A stretch of 64,000 nt of DNA from assembly GCA_033558025.1 (NCBI GenBank), contig JAUCEF010000014.1, positions 1,984,001 to 2,048,000 of the forward strand. The letters run 5' to 3'. Each line of letters opens with the position of its first letter. Within the stretch, counting starts at the first letter, position 1. This stretch comes from Phytophthora sp. 'mugwort'. Taxonomy: Eukaryota; Oomycota; Peronosporomycetes; Peronosporales; Peronosporaceae. Below are positions 51,004-60,699 of this stretch, in pieces. The notes beneath the pieces were generated by a model, which was not told the DNA's origin, did no database searches, and worked only from the letters and a program-made list of their open reading frames with translations. Made by a program: the position numbers and the translations under genes.

Positions 51004-51906
51004 CTATACGATAGCGAGCAAAACTTCTTTGAACTCATCGTCAGAAATCAGTTTTGCAGAGTACATATCCACGAGTACTCGCTTGAGCTCACGAATCATG
51101 ACGGGTTTATCATTTCCGAGCATGAGCTCTCCCTTAAGTTTCATGTACTCTTGAGCGAGTAAATCACGAGGATCCTTGATCGGATCGCGTAGCGCGTGCT
51201 GAGTATGCGTGATACGAAGCAGCTCATGAAAGACTCGTTTGTCATCCGTGGACAGTGATTCATACAGCTGTTGATTGATGGGGCCATCGAATACCAGAGT
51301 CGTGATCAGCTCCGACAAATCCTTACCAATCTCGCGCTGTGCTCCGACGGTCGAGCGATTGGGATAAGCTACGTTTAGGAGGCCTTCGTTAAACTTCGGG
51401 AGATGGACAAATTTAGTCCCAATCCGCTTGTAACCTAACGCTGAGTAGGTACCGGTGCCCTCCAGCTGCGCGAGGTTGTATCCTCGATTGGAGTGATACT
51501 TGATCAGGTTGCCATCCTTGTCCTTGTTCAGCTTATCGATGTATCCAGCTCCATGAAGGCCTCGCCCTCTTACGGCTGGTTTGATCTCAAGATCCATATC
51601 AATCGATGGACCATCGCTCGGGAAAATAATATTGAATTTCTTCAGACTATCGTGGATTTGCTGTAACTGTGATCCGAATCGATGCACTCTGATCTTGTCA
51701 GGATTATCGTTGTAGTATTTCACAACCTGAATGAGATATTCGACAGCACCTTGGAAGGTTTGAGGCCAGCTAAGATTCATACGAGTCAACGCTTCCGCCG
51801 TAGCAAGCGGATCCACAGTCAGATTCGGTACCGGTGTGCCGTCTCTGTTTTTATTTTTGATTCGGCGAATACCGCCAAATAAATCGAGGCAGTATCCACT
51901 CGAATC
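51004..51906 (-). CDS. Polinton-region protein of unknown function
   Basis: A long minus-strand frame without stops. Features include YDSSGYCLDLFGGIRRIKNK at its start, RGRGLHGAGYIDKL, KFVHLPKFNEGLLNVAYPNR, and a helical C-terminus (ESLSTDDKRVFHELLRITHT). The layout is like conserved but uncharacterised Polinton ORFs of the PY type, placed near the structural genes. I cannot assign it to capsid, penton or protease. No ATG is present near the 5' end, so it may be continuous with the frame at 51917-52333 through a frameshift. Confidence 0.5.
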   Translation of the reverse strand, partial: DSSGYCLDLFGGIRRIKNKNRDGTPVPNLTVDPLATAEALTRMNLSWPQTFQGAVEYLIQVVKYYNDNPDKIRVHRFGSQLQQIHDSLKKFNIIFPSDGPSIDMDLEIKPAVRGRGLHGAGYIDKLNKDKDGNLIKYHSNRGYNLAQLEGTGTYSALGYKRIGTKFVHLPKFNEGLLNVAYPNRSTVGAQREIGKDLSELITTLVFDGPINQQLYESLSTDDKRVFHELLRITHTQHALRDPIKDPRDLLAQEYMKLKGELMLGNDKPVMIRELKRVLVDMYSAKLISDDEFKEVLLAIV

Positions 51907-51916
51907 GTATTGCTAT

Positions 51917-52333
51917 TCAGCTCCGATACTGGCGGAGGTAATATTCTCGAAGCAGCCAAGGATTATCTGTGTATAGATCCTGAACGAACTTCTTATAATT
52001 GCCAGCAGCCTCGACCATATTTGTCCCAACCGATCGAATCAGCTCGTTGAGGTTCGGCCGCTTCTGATCGATCTTTGAGCCACAGACAGCGCTATCCTCG
52101 AGTGGTCGTTTTGTTGTTGATTTTATCGCGGTTGCACTGGTATCCAGTACGATGTCTCGGTTCTGAGCGTTTTGGAAGAGAAACTGGAGCGGATTGGGCC
52201 ATGATAGAAGATAATGCTCTTTCTTATCGGATTGACGATGATTCGAGATTTGACGGAGCTTGAAATTGGTTAAATCGATGTAATATTCACTGAGTGGCTC
52301 TGGTAATCCCTGAAGATTATCCGAGCGTCCCAC
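51917..52333 (-). pseudogene. Upstream part of the Polinton-region protein, or a separate ORF
   Basis: A 138-codon minus frame includes GLPEPLSEYYIDLTNFKLRQ and NPLQFLFQNAQNRDIVLDTS. Coding-like sequence continues upstream to about 52490 in another frame (QDRKSIHQRHRKQQRGRQ). It abuts the next ORF with 10 bases between them, consistent with one frameshifted gene. No domain is recognised. Confidence 0.4.
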
Positions 52334-52585
52334 CGCATAGAACCCAGGTTTCCACTGAAGCTGTGCAGGAGCTTACTCTTGACGACCTCTCTGTTGTTTT
52401 CTATGACGTTGATGGATGCTTTTTCGATCTTGAGCGATATCATCAGTTCGCGAGTCTTTTAACATATTATCATCAATATCTTGATTGATGATCGAGTTTA
52501 GAGCGGAGCGACTCTTACCCAGCCTCTCACTACCGACGTTATTCTTCAGCGCATTGAACGTAGTGCATAGAGCAGACGATTTCTC

Positions 52586-52899
52586 TCATAGCTCTTGGGC
52601 TTGAACATGACCATCCACTAGTCTACTTCGGGTGAGGATGTGCTCGAGAGTAGCTTCCCAGTCGATGATACCGACAAGTTCACTTTGCTTATCGTTTCGA
52701 ACGGCGATCCGAGACGAGCGATGATAAAGCTTGGTATGAGGGCCAAGAAAATACATATCTCGTTTCGCTTTAGCATCAGATACCTGCAGCGGATCAAACA
52801 TTGGATGGAGATCCCATGATGCGAGATCAATCTGGAGTTGAATAGATCGATTATTGCCTCGTAAGTCTTCATCTGGCGATTCTCATCGACAGTCGGCAT
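52586..52899 (-). pseudogene. Polinton-region ORF fragments, unknown
   Basis: Two overlapping minus frames fit together: MPTVDENRQMKTYEAIIDLF, then DPLQVSDAKAKRDMYFLGPH, SSRIAVRNDKQSELVGIIDW, and a stop. A frameshift near 52800 separates them. No family is recognised. Confidence 0.35.
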
Positions 52900-53212
52900 A
52901 GATGTAGTCGTCTGAGCTGAATTGCTCTCCGATGTAGTGTTAAGTTTCAGTCGAGACCATGCTTGCTATCGGAATTATGCTCGTTCGTTATCGGTGGGCC
53001 CATATCGTCTCCGCGTATCCTTGCTTGAGATGATTATCGATAGATATATCGCGCTCAGTATCGTTAAGTAGTTCCTGGCGCTTGTGTCCGCGCTGCGATA
53101 GACTAGTGAATGACGGAAATATTGTTTGAGTATACAATAGCAGATATGGTATTGACTAAAATATTAAATATATAATTTTAGTATGAATACTGACAGGTAG
53201 TAAATATCTAAA
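52900..53212. other. AT-rich spacer in the Polinton block
   Basis: No gene is seen. The AT-rich core at 53125-53200 (ATTAAATATATAATTTTAGT) could be a promoter for flanking minus-strand genes. Confidence 0.4.
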
Positions 53213-53642
53213 ATCTCCAACCATCTGACGTATCTGGATGGACGAGATCGTTTCGCCTCGTGAGCAATCGATCGTACTCATCTCGAGCCTCCGCGGCCGT
53301 TATATCAAATAGTTTCTCAATATCTACCGGAAAGAACCGATTATCGATGATTACTCGATATGAATGATTATCTCCGCCAATCTTATCAGTTCATGCTTGA
53401 TGTAGTCAAGTCTCTGTATGTCATCGATCTTTTGTTTAAGATCGTTGCTATCTCGATGTATTATCTGACTCGCTGATGCATCTTCGCGAACTCCTTGCGG
53501 CACATAACGATCTGTACATCTTTGTCGTGCTGGAAGTAATATCCGGATTTGAGACCTTTGCGAGAGCATGGAATGTTACTTTTAGTGGTTGCTTGGCATT
53601 TACTCGTATCAATTTTTTATCGCTATCTATATATATCACCAA
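53213..53642 (-). pseudogene. Small Polinton-region gene, frameshifted, unknown
   Basis: Minus strand: MVIYIDSDKKLIRVNAKQPL, then in other frames HDKDVQIVMCRKEFAKMHQR, DSNDLKQKIDDIQRLDYIKH, and DEYDRLLTRRNDLVHPDTSD before a stop at about 53213. At least three frame changes. About 140 residues in total, helical; no domain is recognised. Confidence 0.4.
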
Positions 53643-53859
53643 TTGTTTTTACACTGGATGAGATCCAGTACATCGATTACGATGCTCTAGATGCCGCGGG
53701 AGTCTATGACAACACTGGTGATGAGGAAGAAGCTAAAATTATTGTCAAAAGTATGTAGAGCTCAGGAGACGAGCTGAGATAGCAAGGATTGAGCTTGCGC
53801 GATTGACACTTCCGAGGCCGGTCAGATGTCCGTCTCCGGCGAAGCTCGATCAGTAATGC

Positions 53860-54912
53860 TTCTCCAGCGTGCTCATCCCATTGTTGTTTTTTTTTTTTTG
53901 TCGGAGGTTGTCCTGACCCTCCCACGACGACTCGTCATACCTTTTCCATTTGATAAAATATTTGTTCTTGCCGTTGCGTAGTGTTTTATGCTTCAGTATC
54001 GCCTCCGCTTCATATATTTGACCAGGTTCAACATCCGTATCCGTGATAGCAAGCCTGACGCGTTTGAGCTCGTTGGGGGACTTATAAAGAACGTGGCCGT
54101 TCTTGGAGCGTATTTGGATGCGATATTCATCTATTCCTGCAACTTCATAAACAAGCGTGGTCCATTTTTGCTGATTCCTTACCAAATTGTTTCGATTTGA
54201 GTCGATAGACAACTGTCTCACCCGTAGTGATATTCATTATCAACCTCTAGTAAGCTTTGATTATGGTCGAGCTCCGCTTCAATGACAATTCCCCTGGCAT
54301 CGTTTGGGGTCATACCAATGAAGCTGTGCTTAGTTGAAGTGTGGTTATTAATCAAATCGGATACTAATCGCTTGGTTAGCTTAAGTCCTGAACGTACCAG
54401 TCGTTGCTTGATAGTGCGATTGAATCGCTCAACCTTTCCCATCGTTGCGTGTTCTCCAGGTTCATTGTTGAAATGAGTAATTTCAACTTCTTGAAATAGC
54501 TCTGGACTTGTTGACTCATGAATTCAGATCCGTTGTCGCTCGTTATGACGCTAGGTTTGTGTTGCTTCACGAAGCGTTTTAGAGCTTTCAGAACTGTATC
54601 TGCTTGTTTATTGGGGATTAGCTCTACATACCCCAATCGACTATTGATATTGACTGCTGCAAGCAGTGAGCGAGTCTCCCAGAAAGCCAAGTCGATCTGC
54701 CATGAATCTGGATTGTTGCTCGCGATATGGAATGGTCGAATCGTTTGCTTTGGTCCTGAAACTGCTGGGTATCAGCTTGATTCGTGTACCATGCTTTTTA
54801 CTTCCTTGAGTCTGATTGAGCTGTCAATGCTTTTAGCCTTCTCATACAGGCTCTGAACATCAACGAAACCAGTTTTGGGGTTGTTGTATAGCTTGGATAG
54901 CAGCTGTGGAGC
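53860..54912 (-). pseudogene. Polinton/Maverick retroviral-like integrase with chromodomain
   Basis: Minus strand: LSKLYNNPKTGFVDVQSLYE, PDSWQIDLAFWETRSLL (first Asp), KPSVITSDNGSEFMSQQVQS (second Asp), and after a frame change ATMGKVERFNRTIKQRLVRS (Glu). The catalytic D, D, E of the retroviral integrase fold are therefore all visible. The C-terminal part contains a chromodomain (IYEAEAILKHKTLRNGKNKY followed by FIKWKRYDESSWE). The N-terminus YNNPKTGF is characteristic of Polinton rather than gypsy integrases. In the family it inserts the linear viral genome into the host. Two or more frameshifts and a stop near 54780 inactivate it. Confidence 0.88.
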
Positions 54913-55044
54913 TGTTCACTTGTGCGTGTGGTCTTCAACCTCACCCTCATTGATTTAATGACTATCTATATATGTATCGATCAAAACAAAAATGTGGTTC
55001 ATAACACTTTTAGATGTCTAGCGGAATCGTTGAAATATCATCAT

Positions 55045-58000
55045 CTAAAACTTACGCTTGTCGTACCAATAGTTAAGGGCAGTCTTCTGTTGTGTGTAGG
55101 TTATCATACCCTTGGTCTCCCTACAGATGCGGAAGCCCTTGTTTGTTCCCGAGAGAGTGATCTGATCATCGACAACAGACTCGAATCCATCAGGGTTCAA
55201 CACATCACTGTTGCGACCGCGACCCTGTTGAACACCTTTGGCAGAGACCTTAACCTTGTACGGCTCCTCTGGCATGTAGCAAATGTAGTTCCTGGAGCTC
55301 ATACTGACCATAGTATCACCTGACGACTCATCCTTGAACAAGCCAGGCGTACGACGGTCGAACTTAGCACCTCCGTGTTGTAGTCTCTCGGGAAATAATC
55401 GTACTTGTGTTGCTTGAAGTGCTCCTGGAGCTCCGGCTTGATTGCATCGCTGAATGGATTCTCACAGCTGAAGGCGACGTAAGCACTATCAGTGTCCATT
55501 TCCTGATACTGGAAGTCAGAGCGATCGAAATATTTGTCGATGCAGTCGTAGTAGAACTGGAGCATACGCAGCTTAGCGAGTTGATAGATAGCAATGAAGA
55601 GATGAAAAGGATTGTTGAGCTTGACGCGTCTCTTCTTGAGGCTGACCTCGTATGAGCCAGCCAGCTCCTCAATATCGTGGAAATTTTGCTTTTCGACGAT
55701 AGCACGAACCTTGATAGTATCTGACATGTACTTAGCCTCCTTGTGTTTGCTCTTATCCATACCAGAGCGACCGAAAGCACTGTTGCCTACGAGCTTCATC
55801 ATCTCAGCAATCATAGCTTTCGTCTTATCTTCATCTCCTTCGCGACGAGCATCTGACACAGCCTCCATGAATGGAGCAAAAGCCTTGTGAGAGTTAGCCT
55901 TGATGAATTAATATGTCTTGGAGATCTCCATACCGTGAGCCAGGTACCACTTGAGCAATGGAGCATAGATGAGAATCTTCTCACCGAAGTAGCTCCCAAT
56001 CTGTTTGCGAGCCGGTTTCGCGACCTGACTCGCCAGACTGGTTGTACTCGAACATGTGAGAACCGATAATGTTCTCATCGTTGTAGTTGATCGCAACGTT
56101 CTTGAAGATCGGAGTCATCTCTGAGAAGTAATTCTTGAGATGCTCAGGCGTTCTGATGTCGCATTCGAAAAAGCCGAAGATCTTGTCAGCCTTGATGTCG
56201 TCGATGATTCCTTCATAGGCCTCGATAGTTGAGAGACGTCCGTAGGGCATCTCATTTCCAAGCACCCATAGATATAGAGCATCATTGGCATCATATCCGA
56301 TGATCTTCTTACACACCATACCTCCACGGATCTTCGTCTCGTTGCGCTTAGCGAAGCGATTGAAGATGATTGATGGGCCACCATCGATGTTAGCTTTCAT
56401 CTTGCCGTATATCTCTTTTTCTCCTCCGCGTCGATGGAAAGAACAAGCTTGTCGCATTGGCTTCGAGGAGCTTCTGGTATCGAAATGATTTAGGACTCAT
56501 GCTCTTACGAGCACAGTTGCACTTGATGCACGACATCTTGATGTTGCCATCGATGTGGCCGATGTTGTTGTTGATACGATCAGCGGAGGCGTTATCAGCG
56601 TCAAGCTTACAGAAGCAGTGGGTACAGAGGTATTGCTGCTTGTGGAGTATCTTGTTGAGGTGATCGATAGTTAAACCAAATTCTCGATCGGCCTTGATAT
56701 CCTGACTCTCATAGCCGTTAAAGCGATCGTTCGGGAACTCAAAGGCAACACCTGTTGACTTCTCAGGCTTGGTAAGGTTCTTGAAACAAGTCTGGTACAT
56801 GACTCTTTCCGATAGACCAGGAAGTGATACACCGCCTGAAAACATGTCCAACTTAAAGCGCTTGAATTGCTCACGCTGAGCCTTGATTGCCATAACAAAA
56901 GGTTTGACATCGAGGTTGTTGTACCAAATAATAAATCCTTGATCGACTGCATCCCATAATGCTTCCAAACGAACTTTAGGGTTTAGTTCGTTGAGTACAT
57001 CGAAGCTTTCGATATACTCGTATGGGAAAACACCTTTTGATAGACCACGGATGCAACGAATCTTGTCAGCACACTTGCCCTCACCTAGGTATGTCGCTAG
57101 ATTCTTTCGTAGCTCGTTCCGGGTGGCAGGTAGTTGCAAATATCCAGCATCTTGAATGTGTATGTACCAATGCACATATAACTCGGGTTCTTGATCACCG
57201 ATGTGATATTAGTGCTTCCAATAGCTGTGAAGGGGTCATACCTGATCAAATTAATGTCGTAGTTACCAGAGTTAAGCCCAATGACTGGAGTTTGACTAAT
57301 GATACGGCGGAACTTGTGAAAGAATTTTTCTTATCTAGGCTGCCTCTGACAGTATCAAAGAACTCGATGAGTGATTCGTATTCATCATCCATAATCAACT
57401 GTACAATATCGGCCAGATGGAAACGATGACTGATGATCTCTCCAAGGATGTCCATTCCAGTCAACGGTTCTCGTTCAAGATCGATTTCGCCAATGTCTGG
57501 TATTTCGAGAAGTTGTACTTACGAATCTCCTTAGAGATGGTGTTGATGTACGCGAACATCTGATTCAATAGCCGAGATGAAACATTTCACCTCTTCTGTG
57601 AGGCTGTTGCAAACCGACACAGACACTGGTGTGTACTGGTCCGTGAATGTAGTGCTCTCACTATGGTTGATCGAAGTTGGCTTGAGAATATCCTCGAAGT
57701 CATATACGATGAAGTGGTCTATGCTAGTGATCCTTCTCAATACGAAACTTATTAGGATTTGGCGGAGCTGGTTCTGAGGAGGACGATAGATCGTTGGAGA
57801 TTTTGGAAACGACTCAATAATTTCGAATTCACACTTGGTAATCTTGTGATTCGCCAGCTTCTGTCATGTATCGAGAACAGCTCAGCAGACATTGCATTGA
57901 AAATTAGATAAAACATTGTCTAACTTCGTTATGTACATCGCATGAGGTTTGTAGTCGAGGATATCGGGTTCGGATATGATCGCTTTGATTCGCGAATCTT

Positions 58001-58890
58001 CGAAATCTCAAGCGAGTGCTGATCGATCTCAAACACATGAATCTGAAGCTGAAAACAGTCCTCAAGTTCATCGAATTGTAAGATATCGATAGGCTCTATC
58101 TCCTTGAATACTTAGCTGAGTATTTAATGCTCTTGAAATTGTAGTACACTTTGACCAGCTTCTTGACTGGAAAGATCATTCGATCAACTCGTGCTTCCTG
58201 CTCGAGATGGTAGGCGATGCAGAAGAACATGCACTTGTTTTCGGTCTTCTAGAAAATTGATGATAGAAACATTGTTCTTGATAACGTCTGGAATCTTGAT
58301 TGGAATCACCGAGAATGTGGTTTCTGTAATTAACAACAATCTTAGCCATCGTAATCTCCTTTAATTGGTAGCTCGATGATGGAAAGCTGATTCGCTCAGT
58401 AAAGTCCTTGCTTTGTATCTCAGCCATAACCTTACTTTCGATATCATCCTTCCCGTTAATAGCGATAGGCGACTTGAAGACAGTCGTATTTGAAGCATGC
58501 CAGTAGTATCGCTTAAGTCCGCTGATCTGATCCATCAGCTTGTATCCGAGTTGAACATTGACTTTGAAAGTCTTGGTCTGCTTACCGAGAGTCTCCCGAA
58601 TTTTGGAATAGACCTGTGTCTGATCATAATGCTCGTAGAGATGAGACTCCATCAAGCGACCCTTATCAATATAGCAAGCCCCGGACGGCTTGTTGTGGAG
58701 AGAGGTGGCGAGTTAGTCGTATTTAGAAATCTTGTATAATTTCTCGAGAAGTCTACGGTTGGCCTCCTTCTCGAAGCTCGAGATATAAACACTGCGTCCA
58801 TTTTGGTTCTTCACCTTGACGCGGAACGAGGACCTCCATCGCTTAACGGATGTTGAGGCGCTTGAGAGCATCGACGTCGTGGGACAACAT
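55045..58890 (-). pseudogene. Polinton-type protein-primed DNA polymerase B with embedded HNH-like domain
   Basis: Begins MLSHDVDALKRLNIR at 58890 and reads about 1,280 codons across many frame changes. Landmarks: N-terminal YWHASNTTVFKSPI and NKCMFFCIAYHLEQEARVDR; exonuclease motif I as DHFIVYDFEDIL (57.7 kb); FPYEYIESFDVLN; an HNH/EndoVII-like insert LCTHCFCKLDADNASADRIN then GHIDGN and SCIKCNCAR (about 56.6 kb); INF-type core GGPSIIFNRFAKRNETKIRG; motif A as IGYDANDALYLWVLGNEMPY; motif B as KLVGNSAFGRSGMDKSKHKE; motif C as EMDTDSAYVAF (55.49 kb); thumb KVSAKGVQQG and TALNYWYDKRKF. The family replicates linear genomes from a terminal protein. Frameshifts near 58.3, 57.9, 57.2, 56.4, 55.9 and 55.35 kb make it a pseudogene. 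Confidence 0.9.
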
Positions 58891-59003
58891 GGCGAGTATA
58901 TGAGAGTAAAAGATAAATATTCGTTTATATACTTGGTACATGATATTTGGGTTTACCTTCAAATATAAAACCTTTTCCTATGGATGAAAAAAAAGGTTAG
59001 GAT

Positions 59004-59525
59004 TTAGTCGAGAGCAATCCTACCCGCGAGCTTAGCATAGTATTTCTTCTGGCATTCGCTTATCTCCTCACGATGCTTCTCATCGTACGCTTTCTGACGA
59101 GCGAGAATCCGTTCGCGGTTCTTCTCGTAATATCGCTTCTTCGCAGCTGAGATGGCCTCCTTGATGGCTTGATACTTTTCGGGTGAGTAGGCCGATTCTG
59201 TAGATTCTTGGTAGAACCTATATACTAAGTAGTTATTTGTTAAGATAGGTCAAAACAATTGATTCCGATTATTTACGTATCTCATAATATCCACAACTCC
59301 GACATTTATACTCGAAAGCGGTTGTGTAGCAGCAGCTCTTGTCGGGACGACACCAAGTCCTATCGCAAGGTACATAACATTCTATCTGATAAGATCACCT
59401 TTACATTTGTAATGGCCTAATTTTCTCCGAACGATCGGGTATTCCCTCCGATTCTTGAACCAAGTAAGTTTCATCAATCGAATGCAATATGGCCGATCCT
59501 TAAGCATATCTTCGATTTGATGCAT
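59004..59525 (-). pseudogene. Small Cys-rich, basic-tailed viral protein; candidate 52-base intron
   Basis: From an ATG at 59525: MHQIEDMLKDRPYCIRLMKL, KNRREYPIVRRKLGHYKC, a frameshift near 59375, then ECYVPCDRTWCRPDKSCCCT and YKCRSCGYYEI. A candidate intron follows (GTAAAT...ACTTAG, 59276-59225), and then RFYQESTESAYSPEKYQAIK, KKRYYEKNRERILARQKAYD, EKHREEISECQKKYYAKLAG and a stop at 59004. The Cys cluster looks zinc-binding. The KRYYEKN-R-x-x-IL-A repeat type is common in DNA-virus and Polinton-like proteins of unknown role. An AACTTAGTATTCA motif lies 40-52 bases upstream of the ATG. Confidence 0.5.
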
Positions 59526-59564
59526 ACTGTGAGTGGAACGATAGCTGAACCACGATTATAAAAT

Positions 59565-59577
59565 AACTTAGTATTCA
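59565..59577 (-). promoter_or_regulatory. Shared upstream motif AACTTAGTATTCA
   Basis: The identical 13-mer occurs again at 60196-60208. Each copy is 30-52 bases upstream of a minus-strand viral-type ORF (ATG at 59525 and at 60166), so it may be a viral promoter element. Confidence 0.4.
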
Positions 59578-59686
59578 AGTGTTAAGTACAGAAACGTTTC
59601 CTTCTTATACCACAAGATTTCGAGGGGAAAAAAGGATTGGTTGATTTGATTAGACTAGCTTACATCAGTTCCAACCTGGAGTAAGC

Positions 59687-60166
59687 TCATGTTGATCTTG
59701 TTTTGCACCATCGGTTATGATTATGCATCTTCTCGTATGTATTAAAGATTCTAGCGCAAACTTTGCAAGGATACTTAAATAGAACTGTGCCGATATTCTT
59801 ATTGTACATAGCATGCCCCTTGTAGTCAAGAATATTAATAACATTCTCGTAACTCTTACCCGACGTTCGAATCTTTGAAATCTCGAGCATTTGCTGATCC
59901 ATCTCAAATACGCTGATCGACAGCTGGAAACACTCTTTCAGCTTGTCGAACTGCATCTCTTTGGAGAACTTGGCTGAATAAGCGATATTCTTGAAGGAAA
60001 AGTATTCTTTGACACGATCTTTGACCGGCTCGATCATTCGATCGGCGCGAGCATCATTTTCGAGATGATACCCAATGCAGAACAATACACACTTGTTGTT
60101 CGTCTTTGAGAAACTAATGATGAACTTATTCTTTTTGGTCTGTTCTGGAATAATAATCATATGCAT
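59687..60166 (-). pseudogene. Second, partial copy of the Polinton DNA polymerase B N-terminus
   Basis: The 159-codon frame contains NNKCVLFCIGYHLENDARAD followed by RMIEPVKDRVKEYFSFKNIA. These align with ENKCMFFCIAYHLEQEARVD followed by RMIFPVKKLVKVYYNFKSIK in the adjacent polymerase gene at about 58.2 kb. It ends with a zinc-finger-like CKVCARIFNTYEKMHNHNRW-C. It stops where exonuclease motif I would begin. Either a second Polinton copy was truncated here, or the N-terminal segment was duplicated as a separate gene. The frame itself is intact from ATG to stop. Confidence 0.65.
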
Positions 60167-60195
60167 GGTTGTTTGTTAGCTGCTTGTGATTACAC

Positions 60196-60208
60196 AACTT
60201 AGTATTCA
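60196..60208 (-). promoter_or_regulatory. Shared upstream motif AACTTAGTATTCA, second copy
   Basis: Lies 30-42 bases upstream of the ATG at 60166; identical to 59565-59577. Confidence 0.4.
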
Positions 60209-60699
60209 TCTGTTTAGAAAAAGTTATTAAATATTGTTCCTCTGGATATGAGGGTTCGAGAGTATTTGGTGATTGTTTTAGATGCTATGAAATTCTCGAA
60301 AATAGCTCATATGAATATTAGCAATAGGAAGGTCCTCTGTCTCTTCCACAGCGAAAGGGTGAAACTATCTGTGTAATGGTATAGACGTGGCTCTTGGGCG
60401 GGTTTATGTTCAGTGTTTTACAAAAAAGAAGAAAAATAAAATGGTATTATTCCTAGTTGGTTACCACTTGACAGACGACCAAGCAGTTCTTCCGACGCGT
60501 CAGCACTAAATTTGGAGATAAGCCTTTCATCGCCTGGACTCAGCGTGCGGCCAACCGGAACGGGGGGTACATGACCAGCCCGATACGATGACGGATGCGT
60601 GGACGTCAGTTTTCCAACAACCGGGGTCCACGGAGACGGACAGACTTAAGGTGCTTCACTGGCCCGGCGGGAGGCAGGGCAGTATGCCGAACGGTTAGT
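60209..60699. other. Transition from Polinton block to LINE, no gene
   Basis: AT-rich sequence to about 60450, then GC-richer LINE-like sequence. No Polinton terminal inverted repeat was found here, so the right end of the element is not defined. Confidence 0.4.

Noticed and set aside
50795..53642. Assigning major capsid, penton or maturation protease to the unassigned Polinton ORFs
   Set aside because: No catalytic or fold signature could be read; naming them would be guesswork.
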